A stretch of 64,000 nt of DNA from Eubacteriaceae bacterium (GCA_902362805.1 CABIXY010000002.1:1-64000), one strand, 5' to 3'. Positions 52,086 through 61,313 are shown, numbered from the stretch's first letter. Notes: a model not told the origin generated them from the sequence alone. Made by a program: numbers and translations.

Positions 52086-53449
52086 TGGATTATCGGATAG
52101 AACACGACACCATGGGCGAAGTGAAGGTCCCGGCCGATCGGTACTGGGGCGCCCAGACAGAGAGAAGTTATGAAAATTTCAAGATCGGCTCCTCCAAAAT
52201 GCCTCTTGAAATCATCCACGCTTTTGGGGTTTTAAAGAAAGCGGCGGCCTTAGCCAATAAAAGGCTGGGCATGATCGACGAGGAGCGAGCGGATTTGATC
52301 GCCAGGGTCTGTGGCGAGGTCATCAGCGGTGAACTGGATAAACATTTTCCTTTGGTGGTATATCAGACGGGGAGTGGTACGCAGTCCAACATGAACGTCA
52401 ACGAGGTGGTTGCCAACCGGGGCAATGAAATTGCCGGGAAAAATCTGCTCCATCCCAACGACCACGTGAATAAATCGCAGAGTTCCAACGACACCTTTCC
52501 AACTGCCATGCACATTGCGGCACTGGTCAGTGTGGAAGACAAATTGCTGCCGGCTTTGGCAGAGCTGCGCGACACGCTTTTGGGCTTGGAAAACGCGTAT
52601 ATGGACATGGTCAAAACGGGCAGGACCCATCTGCAGGATGCGACGCCTCTGACCCTGGGACAGGAAATCAGCGGCTGGCGGTCCATGCTGGATCACTGCA
52701 TGGTCATGATAGACAATTCTTTGAACGGCCTGCGGGAACTGGCTCTGGGAGGTACGGCGGTCGGTACCGGTCTCAATGCGCACAAGGATTTTGGCCCTGT
52801 CTCTGCCGAAGAAATCAGCAAGATTACCGGCAAAGATTTTGTCACCGCGGGCAATAAGTTTCACAGCCTGACATCAAAGGATGCTCTGGTCTTTGCCCAT
52901 GGCGGGCTGAAAGCTTTGGCCGCGGATTTGATGAAAATTGCCAACGACGTCAGATGGCTGGCATCAGGGCCGAGATGCGGTATCGGAGAAATCAACATTC
53001 CGGAAAACGAACCAGGCAGTTCTATCATGCCGGGCAAAGTGAATCCGACCCAGTGTGAAGCCTTGACGATGGTCTGTGTACAGGTCATGGGAAACGACGC
53101 GACGATAGGCATGGCAGCGTCACAAGGTAATTTCCAACTCAACGTGTTCATGCCGGTCATAGCTGATAATTTCCTGGAATCAGTCAATCTGCTGGCAGAT
53201 GGGATGCAATCTTTCAACAAGAACTGCGTCTGTGGGATCACGCCAAACAGAGGAAAAATTCGAGAGAACATGGAGAAGTCTTTGATGCTGGTGACGGCAT
53301 TGAATCCGCACATCGGTTATGAAAATGCAGCTAAAATTGCCAAGCTGGCGCATCAGGAAAATATCACTTTAAAACAGGCTGCATCAAAATTGGGATTGGT
53401 CAGTGAAGAGGATTTCGACCAATTTGTCAATCCGGAGAAGATGGTGTAA
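52085..53449 (+). CDS. fumC: Class II fumarate hydratase
   Basis: The 454-residue enzyme interconverts fumarate and malate without an iron-sulfur cluster. Motifs: [20 protein letters not shown], the substrate-binding [39 protein letters not shown], and the superfamily signature [16 protein letters not shown] with the catalytic serine loop. Length is normal. The GTG start at 52085 overlaps the TAG of malic enzyme by one base, with GGAG upstream, so translation is coupled. The gene order argH, malic enzyme, fumarase matches a route that collects fumarate carbon. Confidence 0.93.
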   Translation: MDYRIEHDTMGEVKVPADRYWGAQTERSYENFKIGSSKMPLEIIHAFGVLKKAAALANKRLGMIDEERADLIARVCGEVISGELDKHFPLVVYQTGSGTQSNMNVNEVVANRGNEIAGKNLLHPNDHVNKSQSSNDTFPTAMHIAALVSVEDKLLPALAELRDTLLGLENAYMDMVKTGRTHLQDATPLTLGQEISGWRSMLDHCMVMIDNSLNGLRELALGGTAVGTGLNAHKDFGPVSAEEISKITGKDFVTAGNKFHSLTSKDALVFAHGGLKALAADLMKIANDVRWLASGPRCGIGEINIPENEPGSSIMPGKVNPTQCEALTMVCVQVMGNDATIGMAASQGNFQLNVFMPVIADNFLESVNLLADGMQSFNKNCVCGITPNRGKIRENMEKSLMLVTALNPHIGYENAAKIAKLAHQENITLKQAASKLGLVSEEDFDQFVNPEKMV

Positions 53450-53456
53450 ATTAAAA

Positions 53457-54833
53457 ATGTTAGGTTATGGAATCGGTTATATCGGACAAGGAAATACTTA
53501 TAATTTCATGGCGGCCTATTTTGTCGTATTTCTGACAAACTGCGTCGGCTTGAGTTCTGCCATGGCCGGCTCCATTACCTCTATCGCCTTGTTGGTTGAA
53601 GTGGTAACGGGCATGGTGGTAGGCAATCTTTCGGATAACTGTACCCTGGCCATGGGGAAAAGGAGGCCATTCGTGCTTGCGGCCTCTGTCACTATGCCGA
53701 TCATTATGGTGTTGATTATGAGAACCATACACGGATCCACAGCGGTGCGTTTTGCTTATTATCTGGTGCTGTCCATCGCTTTTCGTCTCTCTTTTTCTAC
53801 TTTTGAGATTCCCAACAATGCTTTTGGAGCAGAGATCGCAGTCGGCTATGACGAACGGACGCGCCTGCGTACCATGTCCAGAGTTTTCTCCATCATCGGA
53901 AACACGTTGGGTTATGTGATGCCCCTGTGGATCTTGGAGCTGTTCCCAAAAGACCAGGAAGCGGGGTGGCAGACCATCGGGGTGATCATCGCAATCGTCG
54001 CCTTTGGCAGCTGGTTCAGTTCCTTTAAATTGACAAAGAAACGGGCTGTGATAGGGACAAAGGGAGCTGGACGCAGGAATGTGGCGCGGGATATTTTTGT
54101 AAATTACTGGCAGCTTTCTAAACTGCGTTCTATGCGGCTTTTGATCGTATATAAAGCTGCTTTTGCCTGTGCTTTTGCGTTGTTTAATATCGGAACCATT
54201 TACTATTTGAGATACAGCCTGGGGCTTGGAAATCGGTATTCGTCGTATATGTATGTGTTGTCCATCATTATTTTTATCATCATGACGCCCATCGCAAACA
54301 AAATGGCTCTCAGCCTCGGCAAAGCCAACCAGCAGATGATCACCATGGCCATCTCGGCAGTGATCGGCTTCGGGGTATTTCTTCTGGCGCCTCGTTCGGT
54401 AATCGGTGCGGCTTTGTATGTCGGAGGATTTTCTGTCATGCAGACCAGCTTCTGGCAGCTTTCCAGTTCCATTTTCTATGACGTGGTGGAAGTGGATCAA
54501 TTTGCCAATAACAAACGTCGTGAAGGAGATATCATGTCCTTAGTTTCTGTACTCGGCACACTGGTCACCGCCGTGATTGTGCAGTTCTTCGGCGTTTTCC
54601 TGGATGCCTCCGGTTTTGACGCACAATTGACAATGCAGCCGGACAGCGTGGTGCACTTCCTCAATGTCGCTTATATCTTGATGCCAAGTGTCTGCTTTGC
54701 CATCGGATTTGCAGCGCTCAAAGCCTTTCCTATCAACAAAAAGACTTTTGACTCGTTGCTGCGGGCTTTGGAACGTCGAAAGGCGGGGAAAGATTATACA
54801 GAGTACATAAGGGATATAGAAAAAATGATTTGA
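53457..54833 (+). CDS. GPH/MFS_2-type cation symporter
   Basis: The 458-residue membrane protein has about 12 helices and GPH-family patterns: KMLGYGIGYIGQGNTYNFMA at the start, GNLSDNCTLAMGKRRPFVLA (family loop with GKRRP), FEIPNNAFGAEIAVGYDERT with the N-A-F-G-A-E and R-T-R-L segments, and a second-half MTPIANKMALSLGK. The family imports glycosides, pentosides and hexuronides with cations, and some members other organic compounds. It starts 7 bp after the fumarase stop without a strong ribosome site, so it may depend on coupling. Cargo is unknown and could be the substrate of the preceding enzymes. Confidence 0.8.
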   Translation: MLGYGIGYIGQGNTYNFMAAYFVVFLTNCVGLSSAMAGSITSIALLVEVVTGMVVGNLSDNCTLAMGKRRPFVLAASVTMPIIMVLIMRTIHGSTAVRFAYYLVLSIAFRLSFSTFEIPNNAFGAEIAVGYDERTRLRTMSRVFSIIGNTLGYVMPLWILELFPKDQEAGWQTIGVIIAIVAFGSWFSSFKLTKKRAVIGTKGAGRRNVARDIFVNYWQLSKLRSMRLLIVYKAAFACAFALFNIGTIYYLRYSLGLGNRYSSYMYVLSIIIFIIMTPIANKMALSLGKANQQMITMAISAVIGFGVFLLAPRSVIGAALYVGGFSVMQTSFWQLSSSIFYDVVEVDQFANNKRREGDIMSLVSVLGTLVTAVIVQFFGVFLDASGFDAQLTMQPDSVVHFLNVAYILMPSVCFAIGFAALKAFPINKKTFDSLLRALERRKAGKDYTEYIRDIEKMI

Positions 54834-54880
54834 ACGAAGCCTCGCAAGGGGCATAAGTATGTTGTCATCGTGTTCAGTGA

Positions 54881-54923
54881 AGAAGCGGAATCTGCTAAGC
54901 GCAGTGCAGTCCGCTTCTTTTTG
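54881..54923 (+). terminator. Terminator after the symporter gene
   Basis: AGAAGCGGA pairs with TCCGCTTCT, with an inner CTGC/GCAG stem, followed by TTTTTG. Confidence 0.8.
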
Positions 54924-54981
54924 TGTGCAGGCAGTGGTCGTATAAGTACATAGATGTGGATGACCTGGATTCGAGGTGTGC

Positions 54982-54998
54982 ACAGTCCGCAAATGAGC
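54982..54998 (+). repeat. Solitary fragment of the 93-bp repeat
   Basis: ACAGTCCGCAAATGAGC is identical to 17 bases of the unit in the array at 179-758, followed by a weaker match (TGGTCAGATGGACATTT against the ACCAGACATTT part). It lies in the leader region before the PadR gene, over 54 kb from the array. Confidence 0.6.
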
Positions 54999-55027
54999 TG
55001 GTCAGATGGACATTTAAAAAATTGTAG

Positions 55028-55069
55028 TTGATTTATCTTCTAACATGTGTTATTATTAACATATGTTAG
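55028..55069 (+). promoter_or_regulatory. padR promoter with overlapping PadR-type operator
   Basis: TTGATT (55028-55033) and TATTAT (55051-55056) are spaced 17 bp. CTAACATGTGTTA (55040-55052) and TAACATATGTTAG (55057-55069) form an inverted repeat with one mismatch that covers the promoter. It matches the ATGT-ACAT style of PadR operators and points to autoregulation. Confidence 0.8.
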
Positions 55070-55087
55070 AGAGGAGGAAAGAAAATA

Positions 55088-55636
55088 ATGTCTATTAATT
55101 ATACGATTCTTGGCCTTTTAGAGGGTAAAGATATGAGTGGATACGATTTGAAAAAGGTCATGCAGGAACTGGATTTTCTTCCGTGGTCAGGCAACAACAA
55201 TCAGATTTATAAGGCACTGGTGCAATTGCTGGACGAGGAGCTGGTAGTAAATAGGACAGAGCACAAGGATGGGGCGCCATCAAAAAAAATATATAGTATA
55301 ACGCAACTAGGCAAAAGTACACTGCATACATGGGTTAGAGAGAACCCGCCCAGCCTGCCAGAATTTAAAAAAATATTCCTTGCGCAGTTGGCTTTTGCTG
55401 GAGAAGAAGGAGAAACACTGCTGGAGCAATATCAAGTCCAACTGGAGGAACAACTGGCCTATCACCAGGAAAAACAGAAGCGGCAGATCGGATTTCCTCA
55501 TGATACGGAGAGACAGACCTATATTTGGACCATGCTCTACGAGAATCTTATCGACACTTATCAGTGCGAGTTAAACTGGGCGAAAAAAATGAAAGAAGGG
55601 ATGGCGAAATTTCATGAAGATAAAAGTAATAAATAG
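55088..55636 (+). CDS. PadR-family transcriptional regulator
   Basis: The 182-residue protein has a PadR winged helix (about residues 1-85, NYTILGLLEGKDMSGYDLKK, NNNQIYKALVQLLDEELVV and GAPSKKIYSITQLG). The C-terminal Vir_act_alpha_C helices are used for dimerisation (FLAQLAFAGEEGETLLEQY). Such regulators usually repress detoxification or catabolic genes until a small ligand binds. A matching operator overlaps its own promoter. The next gene starts within its end by 23 bp, so the operon is padR, DUF4180 and an amidohydrolase. The ligand is unknown. Confidence 0.92.
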   Translation: MSINYTILGLLEGKDMSGYDLKKVMQELDFLPWSGNNNQIYKALVQLLDEELVVNRTEHKDGAPSKKIYSITQLGKSTLHTWVRENPPSLPEFKKIFLAQLAFAGEEGETLLEQYQVQLEEQLAYHQEKQKRQIGFPHDTERQTYIWTMLYENLIDTYQCELNWAKKMKEGMAKFHEDKSNK

Positions 55637-55976
55637 TGATAGAATAGTAATCAGAGATTTGCAGTCCGCCTTGGATTTGATGATGAGTGCAAAATACGAA
55701 AATGATTACGAAGGGATCATCATCAATAAAGATGCAATCACTGAGGATTTTTTTCGTTTAAGCAGCGGACTGGCAGGCGAAATCCTGCAGAAGTTTGTAA
55801 ACTACAATATGAAATTAGCTGTATACGGTGACTATTCTATGTACGACAGCAAACCACTGCGGGATTTTATACTAGAGAGCAACAAGGGAAAGAATTTTTT
55901 CTTTGTAGAGAGCCAAGATGAGGCGATGAGGAGGTACAACGATGATATTACTGAAAAACTGCAGGCTGATTCCTGA
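55614..55976 (+). CDS. DUF4180-family protein
   Basis: The 120-residue soluble protein carries the DUF4180 pattern: MKIKVINSDRIVIRDLQSAL at the start, EGIIINKDAITEDFFRLSSG, LAGEILQKFVNYNMKLAVYG and KNFFFVESQDEAMRRY. Members often occur next to PadR regulators. The fold is probably alpha/beta, and no catalytic role is known. It overlaps padR by 23 bp and the amidohydrolase by 35 bp, so expression of the three is tightly linked. Confidence 0.85.
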   Translation: MKIKVINSDRIVIRDLQSALDLMMSAKYENDYEGIIINKDAITEDFFRLSSGLAGEILQKFVNYNMKLAVYGDYSMYDSKPLRDFILESNKGKNFFFVESQDEAMRRYNDDITEKLQADS

Positions 55977-57135
55977 ACTGACAGAGGGCTATGACGGCCA
56001 ACTGGCCGATGTGCTGATCGACGATGAGAAGATACGGAAAATTGCAGCGCCGGGGACAATTGCGTCTGAGAGCGAGACCAGGGTTATCGACATTGAGGGA
56101 AACACACTGTTACCGGGATTCTTTGATCTCCACGCCCATCTCTATCTGTCATCCTTTGATTTTCAGGCCCTCAATGGACGCAGTCCAGCAGATACCGCCT
56201 TTGATGTCTATGGTTATGCCAGAGACTATTTGAAAGCAGGTTATACGACCATCAGAGACTGCGGATGCAGCCATAATTCCACGGTTTCTTTAGAACGAGC
56301 CAGAAGAAAGGGTCTTGTCAATGTGCCGCGTCTCATCTCCACCGGATTGATTTTGACGCCGACAGAAAACGGCAACAGCACCTTTGAGTCGCTTTACAAA
56401 GTGGTGGATTCGCCGGAGGAGGTACGCAGAGCCGCAAGGGAGCAGTTTGAACTGGGCAACGACGCTATTAAATACATGGTTACAGGAGCTTATTTCAATG
56501 AGAGCGGCGATCCGGGGGCTGTCATCGCTATGGAAGACGAGGTGCGCGAGGCGGTCAAAGTGGCAGAGATGAAGAACTCCTATGTTATCGCCCACACCCA
56601 CAGCGCAGAGGGAATCAAGCTGGCGATCAGAGCGGGGGTTTATACCGTAGAGCATTGTAGTTTCATCGATGACGAGGCAATTGCAATGCTGAAAGATAAC
56701 AAAAACTGCTTCATGGTGGCTACTGGTGCCATCGGTCTTGACAGTCTAGATGAGGAAAACGATTTGATCAGTGAAAACAGCTTGGACAAGAGCAAGAAGT
56801 TTGAAGAAATAGAGCGTAAGTCGGTCAACAAAGCCTACCAGGCGGGACTGAAAATTGGCTTTGGCTCCGATATCGACTGGGGCGCTTTTGTCAAGCATCC
56901 AGGTTACGAGTTTATCGCCAGAACGGAGTGGTATGATTTTGACTATAAAGATATTTTGCTGCAGGCCACAAAATACAGTGCCGAAATCGCCAAGCTGGAC
57001 GATCAGCTGGGAACCATCAAAGAAGGTAAAAATGCGGAGCTGGTCGTAGTCTGCGGCAAGCCGGACGAGGATATCTACGTGATGAAAAAGCTGCCGAAGT
57101 ACGTGTTCTACAATGGGGAGATCATTGAAAACTAG
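55942..57135 (+). CDS. Metal-dependent amidohydrolase (imidazolonepropionase/prolidase-like)
   Basis: The 397-residue enzyme has the amidohydrolase barrel with metal ligands in sequence order: DLHAHLY (HxH), lysine in AIKYMVTGAY, AHTHS, VEHCS and the catalytic aspartate in GSDIDW. The C-terminal strand block DQLGTIKEGKNAELVVV completes the composite beta domain. The family hydrolyses cyclic amides, N-acyl amino acids or X-Pro dipeptides. GAGGAGG precedes ATG 55942. Being the enzyme of a PadR operon, it likely acts on the inducing compound; the substrate cannot be read. Confidence 0.88.
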   Translation: MILLKNCRLIPELTEGYDGQLADVLIDDEKIRKIAAPGTIASESETRVIDIEGNTLLPGFFDLHAHLYLSSFDFQALNGRSPADTAFDVYGYARDYLKAGYTTIRDCGCSHNSTVSLERARRKGLVNVPRLISTGLILTPTENGNSTFESLYKVVDSPEEVRRAAREQFELGNDAIKYMVTGAYFNESGDPGAVIAMEDEVREAVKVAEMKNSYVIAHTHSAEGIKLAIRAGVYTVEHCSFIDDEAIAMLKDNKNCFMVATGAIGLDSLDEENDLISENSLDKSKKFEEIERKSVNKAYQAGLKIGFGSDIDWGAFVKHPGYEFIARTEWYDFDYKDILLQATKYSAEIAKLDDQLGTIKEGKNAELVVVCGKPDEDIYVMKKLPKYVFYNGEIIEN

Positions 57136-57194
57136 CGGGTCTGCACGGGACAAAGATGATGCACCCTTCTGATTGACAGATCCTCTCACAAGCA

Positions 57195-57230
57195 AAAACA
57201 AAGTAGTCCGAATTCGGACTACTTTGTTTT
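57195..57230. terminator. Perfectly palindromic bidirectional terminator
   Basis: AAACAAAGTAGTCCG and its exact complement meet at GAATTC, with A- and T-runs at the ends. It serves the amidohydrolase and the convergent corA gene. Confidence 0.92.
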
Positions 57231-57254
57231 TGGCTTTGGTATATATGGTTTCAC

Positions 57255-58037
57255 TCAGAACCACTTCTTTTTCTTGAAAATAATCACCAGGGCAGCGATG
57301 ACTGCCAGGCTGATACCGATGACGAAGGGATAACCCCAGGTCCACTTGAATTCGGGCATTTGCAAGTTCATGCCATACCAGCCGGCGATCAGAGTGAGCG
57401 GCAGAAAGATGGAAGTCACTACGGTGAAGACCTTCATGATGTTGTTCTGTTCAATGTCGATTTGGGATTGATAGGCTTCACGCACCTGTTCGATGTATTC
57501 CTGCAAATGGAGGACGAACTCCAGCAGTCGGTCAAATTTCTTGTCGATGAAACCAAAAGCCGGATCGATGGCAGCGATTTCATCAGTTAGAAACTCCATC
57601 TGCTCATAGTAACGCTTTACCTTTAAAAGATCCTTACGGACTTTGATGATGTCTCGGATGCCGTCGCCGCTGGGGCTTTTGTCCATGAGAAGATTGTCCT
57701 CCAGGGAGATAATCATATTTTCAAGAGACTCCAGCTTGTAGACGTCATTGGCTGTCAACTCGAGCATAAACTCGTGAAGCTGCAAAATGCCGTCGTCCGG
57801 AATGTCTATATTATCCACACATTCCATAACCGCGTCGCTGTCTGTAGCGCAGATGAAATGATCGCGATTTGCATATAATGTCACCTTTTTCTCGTCCAGC
57901 CAATGAAATGTGATGAAATACACCTTTTCATCCAATGCCATAAAGAAATTCCTGTTTTCGTCCAGCCGTTTGACGATATCGCTGTCAACGTATTCCTTGA
58001 GTGTATCAGTTTTATCAGTCGTGAGTTTTATAATCAT
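57255..58037 (-). CDS. CorA-family divalent cation channel
   Basis: The 260-residue protein shows the CorA layout: an N-terminal alpha/beta domain, long helices (LEFVLHLQEYIEQVREAY), then two C-terminal transmembrane helices with the signature YGMN (TLIAGWYGMNLQMPE). It ends with the basic tail KKKKWF. CorA pentamers carry magnesium or cobalt. At 260 residues it is shorter than typical CorA (about 315), the shortage lying in the N-terminal domain. AAAGGATG lies 11 bases upstream of the ATG. It is between a terminator and the racemase genes and has a possible TATAAT near 58070. Confidence 0.88.
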   Translation of the reverse strand: MIIKLTTDKTDTLKEYVDSDIVKRLDENRNFFMALDEKVYFITFHWLDEKKVTLYANRDHFICATDSDAVMECVDNIDIPDDGILQLHEFMLELTANDVYKLESLENMIISLEDNLLMDKSPSGDGIRDIIKVRKDLLKVKRYYEQMEFLTDEIAAIDPAFGFIDKKFDRLLEFVLHLQEYIEQVREAYQSQIDIEQNNIMKVFTVVTSIFLPLTLIAGWYGMNLQMPEFKWTWGYPFVIGISLAVIAALVIIFKKKKWF

Positions 58038-58080
58038 AGTCGATGCATCCTTTCGGTTTGTACACCTATATTATACTCAC

Positions 58081-59253
58081 TTATAGGATAAAATCCACCG
58101 ATTCTTTTATTCTGGAATGGTCAAAGCAGTAAATTCTTTCTACTCGTGGTCCGATAGTGCCATACAGATATTCAAAAGTATTTTCACAGAACTGTTCCAT
58201 CTCCCAGGTGGTAATCTGCTCATCGCCGTCGCGCCCGATCAAAACAGCTTTCTGACCGATTTGGCAGGGGATTCCGGTCACATCCACAAAAGACTGATCC
58301 ATACAACAGCCCAGAAAACGGGTCTTTTGACCGCTGATCAAAACGGGTCCCTGGCTGCGCATCCAGCGCGGATAAAAGCCGTCGGCAAAACCGACAGAAA
58401 GTGTGGCAACGGTCATAGGTTCAGTCACCTTAAAAGCGCGGCTGTATCCCACACTTTCACCGGGGTATACGTCGTGGACGTTGGTGATATAAGTTCCAAT
58501 CTCAAGGGGTTCTATGAGTCCGATCGGTTCTCTTCCGTCCTCCATAGCCATATGTCCGAGTACCGAGGAACAGGATCTGACGTGGGTACAAAAGTCGACG
58601 GCCTCTCTGTACCAGGCGGTGGCGGCTGAATTGCAGCAATGAATGTATTGGAGCGTCATGCCTGCTGCCTCTATCTGCGATATACTTTCCTTAAATTTCT
58701 CAAACTGCTCTACCGCAAACGGATCATAATAGTCAGCCGTTGAGGTGGCAAAGTGAGTATAAGCGCCTACGATTTCCAAATAATCTAAAGATTTTACCAA
58801 ACTTAGCAGGTCGTGCAGAGGTTCTCCTGGCCGGACACCCAACCGATTCATTCCTGTTTCGATTTTCAAGTGAACTTTCACCTTTTTGCCGGCGTTTTTT
58901 GCCAGCTGATTGACGTTGCAGGCCGTTGTTTTGTCAAAAAGAGCAATCTGCAGGTCATATTCTACAGCACCGGGCAACAGATGCTGCGGAATACCTCCCA
59001 TGACCAAAATGTCACACTGGACACCTCCTCGCCTCAGCTCTACAGCTTCGTACATAGCGGCATTTGCCAGCAGTTTGACGTGACAGCGTTCTTCAAACAG
59101 CCTCGCCATGGGAACTAAGCCATAGCCATAACAATTTCCTTTGATGACAGGAATGATATCTGTATTGGAGCCGATGTAGTCCTGCACTTTGTCAAAATTG
59201 CGGACGACCTGATCCATATTTACCTTAAAATAGGAATTATAATATCGATTCAT
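58081..59253 (-). CDS. Alanine-racemase-type PLP enzyme
   Basis: The 390-residue enzyme has the alanine racemase fold: N-terminal barrel with the PLP lysine in PVIKGNCYGYGLVPMA, HLKIETGMNRLGVRP, THFATSTADYYDP, and a C-terminal beta domain with VGYSRAFKV holding the second catalytic tyrosine region, and SVGFADGFYPRW. Compared with housekeeping Alr, the lysine motif is VIKGNCYGYG rather than VVKANAYGHG, suggesting another amino acid substrate. It is the third gene of a minus-strand run with a UroD-type methyltransferase and another racemase-fold protein. ATG 59253 follows AGGAG. Confidence 0.87.
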   Translation of the reverse strand: MNRYYNSYFKVNMDQVVRNFDKVQDYIGSNTDIIPVIKGNCYGYGLVPMARLFEERCHVKLLANAAMYEAVELRRGGVQCDILVMGGIPQHLLPGAVEYDLQIALFDKTTACNVNQLAKNAGKKVKVHLKIETGMNRLGVRPGEPLHDLLSLVKSLDYLEIVGAYTHFATSTADYYDPFAVEQFEKFKESISQIEAAGMTLQYIHCCNSAATAWYREAVDFCTHVRSCSSVLGHMAMEDGREPIGLIEPLEIGTYITNVHDVYPGESVGYSRAFKVTEPMTVATLSVGFADGFYPRWMRSQGPVLISGQKTRFLGCCMDQSFVDVTGIPCQIGQKAVLIGRDGDEQITTWEMEQFCENTFEYLYGTIGPRVERIYCFDHSRIKESVDFIL

Positions 59254-59303
59254 TGTTTTTCTCCTATATACAACACAAGGGAGCTTTGCAGCTCCCCATC
59301 TCG

Positions 59304-60146
59304 TTATTTCATGAGTTCCAGATAATTGATTACTTTGACTTGAATCTGATCGTCTTTGCGACAGCGCTGACCGAGAATGCGGACTTTGCCGCAAGCGGCC
59401 TCACATGCTTCTCTGTAAGGCATGACGCTGTCCAATTGCAGCTTTTTCCACTCAGCCTTTTCACAGCCTGCCAACAGAAAAGATGTCTTCGGACAGAGGT
59501 GAATGACGCAGTCCCGATCAAGCTTTTCGTCTAGCGCTAGTAATAGCGGCAAAGTGAAATTTTCTGTGACCTGTTTCGCGTATTTTGGTCCCAAGATGTT
59601 CAGACTGCCGGGAGAGTCAGTATAATAGATGATGTTAGCACCGGCTGCTCTGGCGGCAAGGGCATAATCTGTCAGACCGCCGATCAGCAGAGAAAAAAAT
59701 TCATCCATAATCTCGGGGTGCTTCCGCCAGCCCATGAGAATTTTCATGATATCAGCAAGACCGTTGATGATCGTGATAGGACCGTGCATCTCAACCGTTG
59801 CATTTCCGCCATTTTCGTTGATCAGCTTTACGGCCTTTAATGTCTCTGCCAACCGGCCTTTGTTCACATCCAATGCAGGCAGTTCTTTCAGCTGATCGAT
59901 TTTTGAGACGATATCTTCTTCCTTTCGCGGACCTAGGGAAGAGGCGTCAAACTTAATTTTTGCGCCCAGGTTTTCGGCTTCCAGGACAGGATCAAAGGGC
60001 AGGACCACATCACTACCCGACAAAGCGGCAATCTGCTCAGCATGCATATAGCATTCGGGAAGAGACAGACCCTTTGCGGCCGCAAGTTCTTGCGACATGC
60101 CGCTGTACTCCGCATATTTGCATTTAAAATCCATTAATTTAGCCAT
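59304..60146 (-). CDS. UroD-superfamily (MtaA/CmuA-like) methyltransferase
   Basis: The 280-residue protein belongs to the uroporphyrinogen decarboxylase superfamily but resembles the cobamide-dependent methyltransferase branch. It has VEMHGPITIINGLADIMKIL, MGWRKHPEIMDEFFSLLI, AARAAGANIIYYTDSPGSLN, and a HLCPKTS segment with a later GC that could bind zinc. Such enzymes move methyl groups from a methyl-corrinoid protein to coenzyme M or tetrahydrofolate. It is shorter than the usual 340 residues. It starts 10 bases after the racemase stop. Near an MttB-type gene this makes a demethylation role likely, though no corrinoid protein is encoded in the window. Confidence 0.78.
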   Translation of the reverse strand: MAKLMDFKCKYAEYSGMSQELAAAKGLSLPECYMHAEQIAALSGSDVVLPFDPVLEAENLGAKIKFDASSLGPRKEEDIVSKIDQLKELPALDVNKGRLAETLKAVKLINENGGNATVEMHGPITIINGLADIMKILMGWRKHPEIMDEFFSLLIGGLTDYALAARAAGANIIYYTDSPGSLNILGPKYAKQVTENFTLPLLLALDEKLDRDCVIHLCPKTSFLLAGCEKAEWKKLQLDSVMPYREACEAACGKVRILGQRCRKDDQIQVKVINYLELMK

Positions 60147-60156
60147 GACTCCACCT

Positions 60157-61248
60157 TTATACAAATACCATCTGTACGTTTCTGCAGTTTGTCAGATACA
60201 CGATGGATGCGTAGTTGATGCCGAAGGAGACGATATCTCCCGGTTCCAGGTTTCTCTCGGCATCTTCGATATCCAGGATCGTGTGATCGCTGGAAGCGCC
60301 GATGACTTCGATTCCTTTGTCTTTGGGGAAGATTTCGTCAATGCTGCCGTAATCGACTTTGCCGATTCCCAGTAAGGCTCTCTTTCTGATGCCTCTGTCC
60401 ACGTACTCAGGTGTATGACCAAAGGCGTCAATGGATATCTTTCCAACTGGGTGAGACGGCTTGTCTTTTACTTCAATGACCTCAGCCTTTAAAGTGTAGA
60501 CATTCTGATGCATAAAACTCATGTCGTAGCCATAGAAGACGTCTAAATCCCTTGCCAGAAGGATGCCTTCGCCTACTCGCAGGAGGTTGATTCTCTTTGG
60601 CATGTCGTTATTGATAATTCTTGGGAGACTTGTCGTAGCTCCGCCGGATATGTATTCTAATGTTCTGCCGATTTTTGCTTCGATGCTCTCTGCAATGGCA
60701 ACCAATTCGTCCAGTTTGTCTGAGGTGGCTTCAATGGAACCGTAGCAGCCCAAGTTGGTGCCGACGCCTGCTAATTCTAAGTTTGCCAGATCGTTTTCCA
60801 CTGTGACAGCCACGCTGACCATTTCGTCCTTGTCCCAGAAACCTTCACGGAGGTCGCCCAGGTCGGCCATCAAAATGACCTTGTGTTTTTTGCCTTGCTT
60901 TCCAGCTTCTTCGTTGAGGGCTTTCAGCACTTTGATTTCACTGTTGAGGCTGATGTCTGTAAGTCTGACGACTTCTGGCAGTTCTGTCATCATTGGGACT
61001 CTGAGCAGAAGATATGGCAAGTCGATACCATAGTCTCTGGCGTCTTCAATCTGCTCCAGACGAGAGGAAGCGATGATTTTTGCGCCGCCGTCTTCGAACA
61101 TCTTTGCGCATTCCGGGATACCGGTTGTTCCTTTGATTACGCCAGCAATATCGATGCCGAATTCGCCGCATCTCCTGACGATTTCCGCCACGTTTTCTTT
61201 TAAATACTGTAAATTAATTTCTACTCTTGGATAAACCTGATTCACCAT
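60157..61248 (-). CDS. Alanine/ornithine-racemase family PLP protein (YhfX/OrR-like)
   Basis: The 363-residue protein is a PLP-dependent barrel of the group containing ornithine racemase and YhfX. It shows YPRVEINLQYLKENVAEIVR, lysine motif IAGVIKGTTGIPECAKM, MADLGDLREGF, VGTNLGCYGSI, SGGATTSLPRI and RVGEGILLARD. It differs clearly from the Alr-type protein at 58081, so two stereochemical steps or two substrates may be served. ATG 61248 follows GGAGAAAATT. It is first in the minus-strand run, divergent from an MttB-family gene with which it probably shares regulation. Confidence 0.85.
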   Translation of the reverse strand: MVNQVYPRVEINLQYLKENVAEIVRRCGEFGIDIAGVIKGTTGIPECAKMFEDGGAKIIASSRLEQIEDARDYGIDLPYLLLRVPMMTELPEVVRLTDISLNSEIKVLKALNEEAGKQGKKHKVILMADLGDLREGFWDKDEMVSVAVTVENDLANLELAGVGTNLGCYGSIEATSDKLDELVAIAESIEAKIGRTLEYISGGATTSLPRIINNDMPKRINLLRVGEGILLARDLDVFYGYDMSFMHQNVYTLKAEVIEVKDKPSHPVGKISIDAFGHTPEYVDRGIRKRALLGIGKVDYGSIDEIFPKDKGIEVIGASSDHTILDIEDAERNLEPGDIVSFGINYASIVYLTNCRNVQMVFV

Positions 61249-61272
61249 AATTTTCTCCTCTTCAGCCAATAG

Positions 61273-61313
61273 AATTACCATATATTATAAGTTTATTTTA
61301 TCACTGGGTCATA
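61273..61313 (-). promoter_or_regulatory. Promoter of the racemase-UroD-alr run
   Basis: On the minus strand ATGACC (61313-61308) and TATAAT (61290-61285) are spaced 17 bp. Just downstream lies GGTAATT (61279-61273), the same half-site that forms the palindrome in the divergent promoter. The 338-bp gap between the two start codons holds only these promoters and the leader RNA candidate. Confidence 0.6.

Noticed and set aside
53460..54500. 346-codon minus-strand ORF opposite the GPH symporter
   Set aside because: It lies wholly antisense to a membrane protein with clear family motifs, has no ribosome site and a His/Arg-rich composition typical of shadow frames.
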